This document shows positions 12,001-17,682 of a DNA stretch of 38,055 nt, in pieces. This DNA comes from Candidatus Sigynarchaeota archaeon (lineage in GTDB: Archaea; Asgardarchaeota; Lokiarchaeia; Sigynarchaeales; Sigynarchaeaceae). Under the pieces are notes generated by a model. The model had not been told where the DNA came from. It was given only the letters and a program-made list of their open reading frames with translations, and ran no database searches. How positions within the stretch are numbered: the stretch's first letter is position 1; each line of letters begins with the position of its first letter. The stretch spans positions 1 to 38,055 of the forward strand of contig JAUQYW010000372.1 of assembly GCA_030587525.1 (NCBI GenBank). The letters are read 5' to 3'. A program made the translations under genes and the position numbers.

Positions 12001-14105
12001 AGCGACTGTGATCGCTCGAAGACGAGGTTCTGCTCGACCGTGAACCCGCGGTCGATGGCGCGTTTTTGCTCCAGGCCTTCCACCTCGTTCAAGGCGTGCC
12101 ATACCCGGGCTTGCTCATCGACGTGTCGCTCGTGGTCTACCTTGGAACGACGCATTGCTTTGCGCCGCGACTTTATTGCCTGCTTCGCTGCTTTCGCGCA
12201 ATAGGATCGCCGCTTCGCCCAGGCTGACCATTTCCGACACCATGGCAGTACCCGCCGGTCGAAGAGTCTCCGCAAGAATCCGTGACCGCTCCGGATCCAC
12301 CGGCTTCGCCACATGTCAATGGTGTTGCGCGCGAGCACCGCGCGGCAGCGTGTCCGGCAGGCTGCCCGCTGCGTGGTCGACCGCCTGGCACGCGCTCCGA
12401 AATAGACCATTCGACGGGCAACCGCGCTCGAAAGCGAGCTCCAGTTGCACGCGATCCATCGCTTCCATCTGGCGGAGAGCGGGATCAAGGGAATCGTCGG
12501 ACGAGACCGCACGTGCAAGGCAGCATGGATTGCCCTTTGTCGTGATAGTAAGTTGAGAGTGCTTTTCACGCGCTGCGAGAGCGAGGTGCACCGGCGACGG
12601 GCTATAGCGTGTGCCGTGGCCCGCCGTGCCGCTTGTGCTGCTGACCAGCGCGCGATGATTGCTCGGTTTTGTTTCGATCGAAGCGCCGCGGCTTGTTTGA
12701 ATGTTGCGATACGACGCTTCGCCAACTTGAGATTGACAGCCCAGTCGTGCGCTCGTGCATGCCACGACCGCTGGAGTAAGGTAATTGTTTCATAACGGTG
12801 CACAGCTCGCATCGCCGCGCGTCGTGCCACTCTCGCTTGCCATTCTCGCAATTTCTCGCCGCGAGTGCGGGCTAGCTGGCAGGAAATCAAGGCGAAGTGT
12901 TGTTTCCAACCGTGAAGTGCCCGGGAAAGCATGGCCTTGGCGGGATAGGTTACGCGCCGCCGTCGAGACGCGGTAGTGATCATCCGGTGCTGGCGGAGGA
13001 ATAGCGTGAATGGACGCACGACGCGAGCTTGCCAGTGCTGCCGGAATGGCCAGGCGACGGTCCTGCGCAAATATTGGATGGTGGTGTATCTTGTAGGAAC
13101 CACGATCTCGAACAAACCGGCGAGGCTGTCCGTAGCCGCGTCGCGCTTGAGGGGGCGATACCTGCGCGGGTGATAGAGTAAAGCGCATTCCCGCTTCTTG
13201 CCGTCCCGTTTCGTCATTATGCCGAGCTGCTCCGCGTCGACCGGACGGTTGAGCAGCAAGGACAAGTCACCATTGTCGAGCGAAATTGCCCTCGTGGTCT
13301 TGGCAAGGTACAGTGGGGAGTTAACGCTGCACACCGTCGGGCTCTTGCACGATGCAGATCCTCGTGCCCAATGCTGCAGCACGAATATCAAGGTGTTGCA
13401 AGTATCTTGCTGCTCCACGTCCATGCGGGCGCGGCGCACGTGGCAAATCCGGTATCGGACGATGCTGGCCAGCACCGGCAGCGGAGCCGCCACGAGCACC
13501 AGTTCAAGCTTGCCCGCGATGCAAGCGATGGTTGAGAGGGCACAAGCGGTAATCCACGCGCAACCTTCCGTGATTAGCATAATAACTTGTGAGGAATTCA
13601 GCGACCCCCGGGGATTCGACCGCGCGCTGCCCGGGGTGATGTGCCGGGTAGCAAGGATGGCGGGGCACGGGTTGGTCATGCCGGCCAGAAACGCGGCGCG
13701 GCGGAATGCAGCTTGCTTCTTCTGCAGCCGCACGGCGGCCCATCGCTCGTCGAGCGAGCCGCGTGCCATCGTGCCGAGTAAACCTTGCACGGTCGCTTCG
13801 ACCGGTGCCCGCGCGATGGTGAACGCCGCGTGGGCATCCATCAAGCGCTTAGCCTTACGGCACGCGACATAAAACGTCATAGTCGCCATGCCAATAAGCC
13901 CCGGCCATAGGCTGCCGGTCATAACGGCAAGGATCGATATCACGCACCAAACTATCCCGGCCATCGCCCACGCCGAGCGTAGAAAATCCACTCTGGTTTT
14001 TCCTGGATGCCTTGCGGGGACTTTCCGGAAAATCACGTGTTCCCGGGCATGGCATGCGACCACATGGTCCGCACGTTCCTTCGCGCGTAATACTTGTACC
14101 GTCAT
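1..14105 (-). CDS. Giant multi-domain membrane-anchored surface protein (partial, C-terminus beyond window)
   Basis: One frame without a stop for 4,701 codons; it is still open at base 1. The start ATG at 14105 is the first start after an in-frame TGA at 14210-14208. Approximate order: cytosolic N-terminus; membrane hairpins at residues 44-81 and 183-217; an Arg/Trp/Ala-rich basic stretch at about 330-680; two tandem 60-residue winged-helix-like repeats (688-747, 767-826); a membrane segment at 860-880; then an extracellular part to the end. The outside part has beta-rich modules, Ig-like modules around residues 1920-2970 with motifs such as RIDNTAP and TVDDLPPE, an FG-GAP-like region around 3070-3370 (GDIDNDEKTE, GDLDLDGKNE), and two lamin-tail-like domains near 3430-3650 and 4500-4660. 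NxS/T sequons are frequent outside. The many basic residues between the hairpins and the last membrane segment fit positive-inside topology. The role is unknown; adhesion or sensing is inferred. The frame was checked by translating across the N-terminal 900 codons and at several distant points. Confidence 0.88.
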   Translation of the reverse strand, partial: MTVQVLRAKERADHVVACHAREHVIFRKVPARHPGKTRVDFLRSAWAMAGIVWCVISILAVMTGSLWPGLIGMATMTFYVACRKAKRLMDAHAAFTIARAPVEATVQGLLGTMARGSLDERWAAVRLQKKQAAFRRAAFLAGMTNPCPAILATRHITPGSARSNPRGSLNSSQVIMLITEGCAWITACALSTIACIAGKLELVLVAAPLPVLASIVRYRICHVRRARMDVEQQDTCNTLIFVLQHWARGSASCKSPTVCSVNSPLYLAKTTRAISLDNGDLSLLLNRPVDAEQLGIMTKRDGKKRECALLYHPRRYRPLKRDAATDSLAGLFEIVVPTRYTTIQYLRRTVAWPFRQHWQARVVRPFTLFLRQHRMITTASRRRRVTYPAKAMLSRALHGWKQHFALISCQLARTRGEKLREWQARVARRAAMRAVHRYETITLLQRSWHARAHDWAVNLKLAKRRIATFKQAAALRSKQNRAIIARWSAAQAARRATAHAIARRRCTSLSQRVKSTLNLLSRQRAIHAALHVRSRPTIPLIPLSARWKRWIACNWSSLSSAVARRMVYFGARARRSTTQRAACRTRCRAVLARNTIDMWRSRWIRSGHGFLRRLFDRRVLPWCRKWSAWAKRRSYCAKAAKQAIKSRRKAMRRSKVDHERHVDEQARVWHALNEVEGLEQKRAIDRGFTVEQNLVFERSQSLIASFTTIEAYHEHYTKQWGADAISVPALKQILEILHSRGLIEVPWIGPRKKETPVEEEPDKVPRLTVFQESVLKFAERSSTMKYGSFGAFHAAFERHAKRAIDRTALEVAIHQLQAMNFLSVPWKARSKTHTQQQEARRRENKHYELKNHLTSRQRRALVIGCACMCIMFGVQLVQSLDSYFSVDPAGYSFSGISTSSDPAFHVGDNYTVSFTSTANYGSGWLIYYDAHNHEVFRQPSNIKKGENHWSTVIAGDFGFYPGRFSVKAIVSWSFWGFILRTALVGSASFTITKEPTSTFLSCTISMDDNQGSALRVIYTGSLVDDDKSPVARRVIGLSWYNIDIAGFQAVASVITGTDGTFQHVEYRNRISPFPFLCRAKFDGDATCLNSSDDDTVTQDEVYASWRHAGPDGDHDYVYSGIPAQPKNTVLTNQTTFSASWNWGTLDGTGNLDGWSMRAMEGRPFSGISNHTAYIGSFSWFSNVSFLFSSPWLVFSGKNASSANLTLRYRSLWEIHGTPDTKRGKDTPIYSIYACVFNDENMIVYAVNVSSGDAIPWTTTTIPLAPLFTNPMKFRIGIGGTINTMSTTVHDLWDEQMLEFDSCSILARHNPAFASSSLVSGWNGYDMVVMNTEGASESQFTGSRVTEVTNMPEWCSSTTADSIHGAIYTPITSGNGTRTGILNNYHIQMDWRKSGQQTWGLGSADGFDYASSMSHDFLSASPGMVSTAEANWRVQWSNGVQRSWAELALKGSFTGSGYRWIGMGVEMQAPLVPGRQFEGVRARVVLDMDTCIASSDQYNVSIAVQGGTGLIVRYTGNKAQLSRGQHVVTVDLTPAITNATGVYYFMIILEGSSMWSPWRYVKARVESIEIIATYTDASTYIGMSASAGAGPGSWYSSPQAEGEWVYEITSYNDTYSPVDVQFLGTGCISRLVRGGVVDAGIYARVTIELERANGTSIAFTVFNSWVNPTIAWFALNWTLPAVCIAGVVAVHFKFRIDVASQGSGSGSTPGDIYAIHLSSLRAAGISLARASWVLMDMMSNGSAWSYSTTTASGELAAQPIGESDGSIAMRVAGYSSAVPASNEKVFAARLIGPALDASTLRTETNSMIELEFMPFITSPLLPLYTLGNQSARVRVLLELHVDVWGSFSPMVSFLVDEFDITVANINTTRFAWADISPYLGVPAPLYGGYINLFKIGVSVSIDVAGAWTPGVSWGCEIRNHMLTVIDLPSRPQFINLSPVLHGIYPITVRGQGDETDLWLEYAIDNGEFELYTHSTQHVGNTWTTWFDTLQFDDTENLSLRVYMEDSVGLRNTEHVLEATGLRIDNTAPLISGISGLQSDTILARNTNISIETGSIDAAMAVFQFVRETESWSSNRVVTYIDDDASDGLNHVLMIYDLDEGTYKARITLFDGTHVLNDTMQFCNITIIHVFPEIIEPVPGSTSDGHVIVKARTGTSLVASAAVFIGFTADGTMDNVSSWFLVGESSQPVNNSFSFQLEPEHFGVVELWTFIRVDFVVNDTMGGVINDTASVLLYIDTITPSITMDYAPGHAPDGQGIVMSPLAFDISTSTPGQIETVEVYARGPDSAASQVIARAIDPALPWTCYFTPTIDGPFQFYAVARDTAGNKMTTSVLATTVDLHPLAIQCTSPALNRTIWFNQSEPVVSIPIEIYSLDCDIDLSTLHLEYRWIHDAAWTPFTTAWNQTSPHVIAGVWSANTSSLDAYPFYQFRVTASDHRGNASAFTSALLVTTNDMEAPRLIRFTNGFGAPIAWGDLVALEIEALDESLDDAGMLFVEIWNRTPGALYDPADTSGLIDRLFGNGSYHALVNSSLFASGIIYLRAVDRAFNQNITAMPVIVLREWSCTVANDSYVRTENGTLAVSLAVRETDLQGIQFSLSSVVNGSPSLHQVFTNASNARECIASFSGLANGEYVLETRVMLSPALTSFPTPWRSTYIPALHFTVDDLPPELVTINNVLNFSIINTGSLRMNASCVENSGQVTYFLQINGTVQSLSEYGQIGSDGLVAWTGAALLPDGEYDITLIARDPAGNNATAAVTQRIIIDNSPATITDTIFSPAMQPDGSIMTRDTVVVSFSSADPVSLITEAWIEIGTGTSTRIAWSRSYSTHTLVNASTTIHFGTLGLPAGHYTLSIHVHGTAGEAVKSWDVVYDNEVPDAWFVAPAASDAVIVGENATFMVGCADISGIASVCMYRGQPGAGGMLLGQAMPAEGSSSTWCYVLAINEYIASSYYIVVTDLMGNANMTSIDRVVLVPTLLVTTSLLDAAIIGSPVNIDGTISIEGGGVAPGTEIQVGAWYAVAEGGDWTYLGSSSTLQVGSSPTMFYELTFDTDSIDRISSAQYVPTALGISDWSNDLYSAKMTGFAGDFDGQGNLEILYVSLSKEGDRYSLRVHAVRKVGSSWFAQRASAGQLAFTFALGEYADFSILDMTTGDIDNDEKTELLILDNHGYLHVIGYGETIPGHVAKALPDYVTCTAVDFDPASSQIVFGCTTGSGPAILLWNFGTDFLLDTDHLIPVSDSEGTGSITSLDVDDLALTGDSRHAILFGTSNSIGYMDMTTKAVHVVDSGFSVKGIAAGDLDLDGKNEIAASVVNGRGTCILIAYAWTEGVGSLAWTSSIVKDYGNLVMFSSIDVGLGLPEDLNPGEDLVVATSIGVTNYQLKAGITETVIPLQPGSWKSTNTVTSIDGRFDIATSEIPSFSAMKGTDAFSLDAITADDAWSTVVINEFGFASPEAGTGFDFIELYNWGDEAVFLAGMTIEVTPSILSHYAPDHSTLIADPREYTFPVPPDVPGSAIPPGSFVILAETNSLSQGKTIEVYLEEMLTAAELARVTILDAGDLFQDWIGWAVPAGAPRSPTWHDITITFGYDNFRAGDWFDDIGWIELCELDNIDYKPNSIYRHTTTDRNQESDFKIWLPGEAGQPAPTIGKLNPGQSAATWGKNPAQSYRSGDAPVHGYGSAQIMYIPDGSGTYAPRFSQKADTSYFSAPSSTSIGYYFTGSTDVVKHEYTSSQLLQTASGNHVTCASDGLAVPSAGDGLPVQFSGWSGSSNNIYDNLATTSVQVTSSTWRSYENRFFIYEVAGPSVSAVLPPLLNPDYVVDSTGDVHIPHIPASGQNIYQYGLMVPGTGLGSGEINQIQDTDKGGFVYSRDYLRTSTGVDPIFSLNFRMDQRVDALLISQGATVTLHIKALGLMEMENLYGGHVHVTYSVPISVSFGSLPFATKLGENRFIASAGEWGWGDAPTGTHEWSTYKDEALHEQDYTMSGAQFSNALSQGGNVILTLERPATYPQDCVIDGIPYQWDYVAIPQWVQDAGGNQVPDFQTRPAGYGFSLEAMHVYIEEAYIDVQLDGSGDKVLETQPFTITVPSPRPSSLSVSAKIDDRILAYYSTGAYGTAGGWDVLDDSFTNGAVFNRGHYTPWLAPEYYIGETAYSCQGLYTAGWLPASLSSRRHLEIEKDGAWIDLDLNEGEGSYQEIDNAHLQLIFEGTDMTSLVPSTGLVKLRFVYLVPEQFGLVAGPYRGHEFYDLTDGNFGFVQTQDLLSARAEVNVIELEVKATEVSPRTRYSSQEIAFDLQSISMPWSWAEIESMSDLVISFDHEEWIDLITYGTPACTAADLQSSYETVLKSNVRYHIDCFLYDWTAAALADPWVEINPGVTIFTTWNSYEVLVSNSLDDATWDADARKFIGPSCNHPDKGIRFKVKITMEWLSDAMAAMDGHGFIDEQDNAWVTNRMHFTIKNLDVSFAYFLKSKQHALQPRISLDTDSDTRNLRAHASSTTTVCYEASPLVGTQGVVINEIAGGLVNDVYGNFIEFMNYGTQVDLSEYYLRLYWESDYIGTKYMLGNFIKAPDSTMLAGNSLRVIEGIPVDCRTSMIVLFTPEGKVCDAFVGAQYQYGVIDKEYLFPAEWIGETTEIFPYNIAARNSDFDTNTPGDWNSITLPSLGSLNPGQDGVAKVDWTKVGEQFEITEDVELAASIAFKNVATVNNIRD
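130..605 (-). other. Lamin-tail-like domain 2 of the giant protein
   Basis: Opens with GVVINEIAGG, continues GNFIEFMNYGTQVDLSEY and closes with DFDTNTPGDW...GSLNPGQ. The start and the LNPGQ end match domain 1, so this is a second copy about 1,000 residues further along. Confidence 0.7.
3160..3815 (-). other. Lamin-tail-like domain 1 of the giant protein
   Basis: Opens with VVINEFGF, continues FDFIELYNWGDEAVFL (bases near 3762-3715) and closes with a WLPGEAG...GKLNPGQ segment. The [V]VINE...FIEL.N...V.L pattern is the signature of prokaryotic lamin-tail (LTD) domains, which are common in secreted proteins. Confidence 0.7.
3960..4895 (-). other. FG-GAP/VCBS-like repeats in the giant protein
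   Basis: Roughly residues 3070-3380. Repeats with calcium-site-like loops alternate with beta strands: GDFDGQGNLEI, GDIDNDEKTEL and GDLDLDGKNEI, each followed by a hydrophobic strand. This is the usual look of an FG-GAP or VCBS beta-propeller. Confidence 0.7.
5200..8340 (-). other. Ig-like module region of the giant protein
   Basis: Roughly residues 1920-2970. Successive modules are marked by linker motifs of the VDNTPP type typical of bacterial and archaeal Ig-like domains: RIDNTAP, YIDTITP, TVDDLPPE, IIDNSPAT and VYDNEVPD. Between them are beta-rich stretches with conserved ARDxAGN-type turns. These modules are normally structural spacers in surface proteins. Confidence 0.65.
11466..13979 (-). 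other. Membrane and cytosolic signalling-like module of the giant protein
   Basis: Residues 43-880 of the giant protein. Two short hydrophobic hairpins (for example IVWCVISILAVMTG and VLVAAPLPVLASIV) are followed by about 640 residues rich in Arg, Ala, Trp and Gln with few acidic residues, then a single membrane span beginning ALVIGCACMCIMFGV. The Trp-centred amphipathic segments (for example LHGWKQHFA, LSARWKRWIACNW, AIIARWSAAQAARRA) look like long basic helices. They loosely recall IQ or Sfi1-type helices, but no consensus is met strictly. Topology is inferred from charge. Confidence 0.6.
11628..12044 (-). repeat. Tandem 60-residue winged-helix-like protein repeat
   Basis: Residues 688-747 (bases 12044-11865) and 767-826 (bases 11807-11628) have equal length and align without gaps. 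Twelve of 60 positions are identical, including TVxQxxV near the start, AIxxxAL in the middle and VPW at the end, and the hydrophobic spacing matches. The second half of each (for example ALKQILEILHSRGLIEVPW) has the helix-turn-wing pattern of archaeal winged helices. Function as DNA binding is inferred. Confidence 0.55.
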
Positions 14106-14452
14106 CGAATCGTCCGAGATTCGGCTTATGTCGATCGATCGTGGTGGACGAAGTTTAGAGCCTGGGTGTGGCCGATCTTGCCGGTGGTCGAAGCATTTTC
14201 GATCGAGTCACTGAGAGCTCGTCTTGTCCTCTTGGTTATTTCGAGAAATCCGTCGAGGGACGGCACGAACCGGGCGCCGTGCGTTCCGAACGGGCAAAAG
14301 TAACCTCACCCTATGCCTATCGCATCACGTCTTCTCGTGTATTCCTTTATCGGAACAATGAGTATATAAAGCTATAAGATGGTAATATCCTTACAATTGA
14401 TTCTTACAATCAATGATCAACTAACGTACCTCTTAGTCACGAGGCAAGGAGC
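14106..14452. promoter_or_regulatory. Divergent intergenic region
   Basis: No gene seen in these 347 bases. A TATA-like site, GTATATAAAG at 14362-14371, reads TATA-like on both strands. On the plus strand it would leave a leader of about 60 bases before 14453, where GAGGCAAGGAG precedes the ATG as a possible ribosome site. On the minus strand it would give the giant gene a leader of about 230 bases. The stretch 14106-14300 is GC-rich and 14330-14420 is AT-rich. Confidence 0.45.
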
Positions 14453-15010
14453 ATGAACGCGTGGGTACTGTACAGCACGAACCAGCACGACGTTGAAACA
14501 GCGGCACGTCTGCTGAAAAAAGCGCTGGAACCGGAATACAAGGTAAAGATTGAATTAATGAATGCGAAAAGCACGGAGCCGGAAATTTTCATCACGAAAG
14601 ACACGGGCATCGTGGTCATCGGGGCGCCCTTCATGGGCCGCAACTGGGGCAGGGGTGCCGCGAAATACTTGAAAAAAATCAACGACGCTGCGAAAAAAGA
14701 GGCATGGACTGGCGTCGTGGGGATCTATGTCGTGCGACCTCCGGAATTAAATGCCGGGCTACTCAAGGATAGCATCGAGAAGCAGGCAAGGAAGCTTGAC
14801 ATCTTCCCGCACGTGTGCCGGCCGGTCCTCGACTTGCTGCTCAAACCGCTCGAAAAAAAGGGGTCCAAGAGCGACACGCCCGTGGACATCGACACGCTAG
14901 ACGGCCAAGCAAGCGGGAAGATAACATCGTATGCTAAGGAATTGAAGGCGTTTGCCAAGGAGATATTGCAAGAGGACGAGCAGCACAAAGGTGAACTCAA
15001 GAAAAAATGA
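14453..15010 (+). CDS. Flavodoxin-fold protein
   Basis: 185 residues. The start is alpha/beta: a strand (AWVLYSTN), a helix (VETAARLLKKAL), then IVVIGAPFMGRNWGRGA, which matches the second and third strands and the 60s loop region of flavodoxins. The phosphate loop (STNQHDVETA) departs from the usual T/SxTGxT, so FMN binding is uncertain. The C-terminal third is Lys/Glu-rich and helical, ending KGELKKK. The start is supported by GAGG-type bases just upstream. It stands alone between the giant surface gene (divergent) and the FG-GAP gene (own promoter). A redox or electron-transfer role is the family expectation; here it is inferred only. Confidence 0.65.
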   Translation: MNAWVLYSTNQHDVETAARLLKKALEPEYKVKIELMNAKSTEPEIFITKDTGIVVIGAPFMGRNWGRGAAKYLKKINDAAKKEAWTGVVGIYVVRPPELNAGLLKDSIEKQARKLDIFPHVCRPVLDLLLKPLEKKGSKSDTPVDIDTLDGQASGKITSYAKELKAFAKEILQEDEQHKGELKKK

Positions 15011-15106
15011 GCGTAAGCAAAGGTATCGGGAGGTACTTACCCAATTGCACCTACCGTGCCATTCAAATATGTTTGTAGAATTAGAATAGCATTATTGCCA
15101 TTTTTG

Positions 15107-15114
15107 TTTATATA
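15107..15114 (+). promoter_or_regulatory. TATA box for the FG-GAP/winged-helix gene
   Basis: TTTATATA lies 22-29 bases before the ATG at 15136, inside an AT-rich stretch. Archaeal transcription starts about 25 bases downstream, so the mRNA would be leaderless or nearly so. No Shine-Dalgarno is needed or obvious. Confidence 0.6.
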
Positions 15115-15135
15115 GAATCTCTTTTAGGGTAGGGT

Positions 15136-17682
15136 ATGAAATCTCATCATCGTATCGCGGTGGGAATGGCCTTGGCTTTCCTAACAATAGCTTCAGCTTC
15201 TACTATGCTGTGTCAAATATCGGCATATGCCGGGTCAGTTGGAACATTGGCCTGGAAGACTTCATTTTTCTATGGTGCGCCGGGTGCTCCGAGTGCCGGC
15301 GACGTGGATAACGATAGCATGACCGAGATCATCGTGATCGAGCATGAAGAAGTCACTTGCGTGCGAGGATTCGATGGTAATATCAAATGGCAAAGATCGA
15401 TTTCTCCGAATTTAATATCGGAATCAGTATTGAAGAATGTTACCAAGGATGCAGGCTTGGAAATCATCGTCACGGGAACTACCGGGTACTTGTATCGCCT
15501 ATCCGGGATGAATGGAACCATTCTCAATTCAACGCGAGTAGCTGACAGCCTCCGAACCTCCCCAGCTATTGGAGACATCGACGGCGATGGAGTGGATGAT
15601 GCGGTCGTTGCGACCACGAATGGAACAATTATGGCCATGAAATGCGAAGATTGGTCGCTCTTGTGGCGAAGACAAATTGTGATGAACGCTACAACAAGTC
15701 CGATCATCGGAAATGTCGTATCGAACCGATCAAGGGACGTCGTCTGTTTCTTTTCAAACGGAATACTCGCTTGCTTGAACGGATCCACCGGAGATATCGT
15801 TTGGGAATTTGATACGCACGAGATCGAACAATCCATTCCTGTCTTGTTCGACGGGGATCATGATGGTGCACAAGAAGTCTATTTTGGTTCAAGAAATGGG
15901 TACGTGTATTGCATCGAGGGGGAAAACGGCGTGCTGAAACAGCGGCACACAAAAAATAATTATTATTCCATCTATCAAGAAACGGCTCAACCCATGGTTT
16001 GCGACATAAATAATGACAAGAACATGGAAATCGTATATTGTTCGAGCTCCGAGAGGATCCTCATTTTTTCTGCCGACGATCTTACTTTGCTTCAAGAATT
16101 TAGTTATGATCCAAATTCTTATTATATTATAGCCACGGCGAATATTGCCCTTGCAGATGTCGATGGGGATGGTGACACGGAAATCTTGCTTCCCGCGCAC
16201 CGGTGGTATTCCATATATCGCCTTTATGTTTATTCGCATGATGGCACGCTAGAATGGGTATATCAGACAGCGCAGGAAATCAACAAAGCCCCTCTGACTG
16301 CGGATGTCGATGGTGATGGCTGTTCGGAAATCGTGTTATGTGATAAACAGCCAGATTTATACTGCTTGAAGGGGGCTGGCACCAAGATCCAGAGCAGAGC
16401 CATCATTCCGTGTTTCAAGGGAAATGCATGGCACACGGCCAATTATCTCGATGATAACATGGACTCTTGCCCAGATGATCTCGGATTATCGACAGACTTG
16501 GCAGGGGACGAGGACGGGGATGGTTTGCTTGACGTGACTGAAATCTTGATTTTGTTTACGGATTATAATAAACCGGATACTGATGATGATGGTCTTCTCG
16601 ATGGGGAAGAGATATTCCATTATTTCACGTCGCCACTTTTATCGGACTCGGACGGGGATCTCCTCAATGATGGTGATGAAGTCTCGGCTGGAACGAATCC
16701 CCTCGATAATGATACCGACGATGACGGACTCTGGGATGGCGATGAAGTACACAATATCCGGTCTGATCCATTTTCCCCGGACACGGATGGTGATGGCTTG
16801 ACAGATTTCCAAGAGCACGAGATTTACGAGACGAATGCATCGGATCCAGACACGGATCACGATGGCTTTTCCGACAGGTTCGAGATTGATTGGATGACTG
16901 ACCCCACCGATCCCGCGAGCAATCCCGCCCCCGCGATAACAGCCTTGCTAATCATCGCAATTGTGACCGCTATCACGATCCCGTGTTTGATCTTGGCCGC
17001 TCATCGGGCAACGATAAAACAAGCAAGGGAGACGCGTGAGAAACAACTGGACATCATAAGGAGGAAAGTCGAGACCATCGTCACGGATTTGTCAGCGCGG
17101 CACGAGAATCGCGTGCGTATTCAAACCATCCGGAAAATTGCACGTTTTTCACCTATAGTATCTGATGCTGACATCGCCGATGCCCTGGATATTCTGGTTA
17201 ATCGCGGTATCTTGATTAAGGATGCGACAAGTGCGATCCCTGACTACCTCTTCAAGGCAAAGCTAGGCGAGGAGGAAAATAAAAACACTGCGATGGAATA
17301 CAGCACGCCGTCGAGCTTCACGGTGCCAAAATCCGCTGCAGCAAAGCGGGCGACCCTCGCGGCACAACCTGCTGTAAAAGAACCCGCGATCAAGTACGAA
17401 CCAAAGACCCCCGCGCCATCTCCTTATGTTCGAAACAAGGACCCGTCAAAGTACGCCCCGAAGCCCACGGACTCGGGCACGATCATCAACCGCACCATCT
17501 TGAAGGAGTACATCGAGCGCATGCGAAAGGACGGCGTGAAAGAACTGCATTACCTCAAGATCAAGAACGACCTCAACATCATCTCGCAGAACAAGAGCAG
17601 CAAGCTGTACCGGTTGCTGCAAGATCTCGTGTCAGACAACCTGCTCGTGCGGAAGGGGTCGAATTACATCATCGTGGGATGA
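15136..17682 (+). CDS. FG-GAP / TSP3 repeat transmembrane protein with cytosolic winged-helix domains
   Basis: 848 residues. Signal peptide at 1-32. At about 45-440 is a beta-propeller of FG-GAP/PQQ-like repeats (GDVDNDSMTEI, GDIDGDGVDDA, ADVDGDGDTEI, ADVDGDGCSEI). At 455-590 are thrombospondin type 3 calcium repeats (DTDGDGLTD-type). One membrane span lies at about 600-625, followed by a basic coiled stretch. At about 655-700 is a winged-helix-like segment (ADIADALDILVNRGILIKD), then a Pro/Lys/Ala linker, and at about 785-848 a second winged helix ending LLVRKGSNYIIVG. The layout, sensor outside and DNA-binding-like domains inside on one chain, suggests a one-component membrane regulator or receptor. 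The domains are seen; the signalling role is inferred. Its stop overlaps the next start (ATGA at 17679). Confidence 0.85.
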   Translation: MKSHHRIAVGMALAFLTIASASTMLCQISAYAGSVGTLAWKTSFFYGAPGAPSAGDVDNDSMTEIIVIEHEEVTCVRGFDGNIKWQRSISPNLISESVLKNVTKDAGLEIIVTGTTGYLYRLSGMNGTILNSTRVADSLRTSPAIGDIDGDGVDDAVVATTNGTIMAMKCEDWSLLWRRQIVMNATTSPIIGNVVSNRSRDVVCFFSNGILACLNGSTGDIVWEFDTHEIEQSIPVLFDGDHDGAQEVYFGSRNGYVYCIEGENGVLKQRHTKNNYYSIYQETAQPMVCDINNDKNMEIVYCSSSERILIFSADDLTLLQEFSYDPNSYYIIATANIALADVDGDGDTEILLPAHRWYSIYRLYVYSHDGTLEWVYQTAQEINKAPLTADVDGDGCSEIVLCDKQPDLYCLKGAGTKIQSRAIIPCFKGNAWHTANYLDDNMDSCPDDLGLSTDLAGDEDGDGLLDVTEILILFTDYNKPDTDDDGLLDGEEIFHYFTSPLLSDSDGDLLNDGDEVSAGTNPLDNDTDDDGLWDGDEVHNIRSDPFSPDTDGDGLTDFQEHEIYETNASDPDTDHDGFSDRFEIDWMTDPTDPASNPAPAITALLIIAIVTAITIPCLILAAHRATIKQARETREKQLDIIRRKVETIVTDLSARHENRVRIQTIRKIARFSPIVSDADIADALDILVNRGILIKDATSAIPDYLFKAKLGEEENKNTAMEYSTPSSFTVPKSAAAKRATLAAQPAVKEPAIKYEPKTPAPSPYVRNKDPSKYAPKPTDSGTIINRTILKEYIERMRKDGVKELHYLKIKNDLNIISQNKSSKLYRLLQDLVSDNLLVRKGSNYIIVG

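Noticed and set aside
13198..13872. Plus-strand frame of 224 codons
   Set aside because: It overlaps the N-terminal membrane hairpins of the giant protein on the other strand and has no recognisable domain or promoter.
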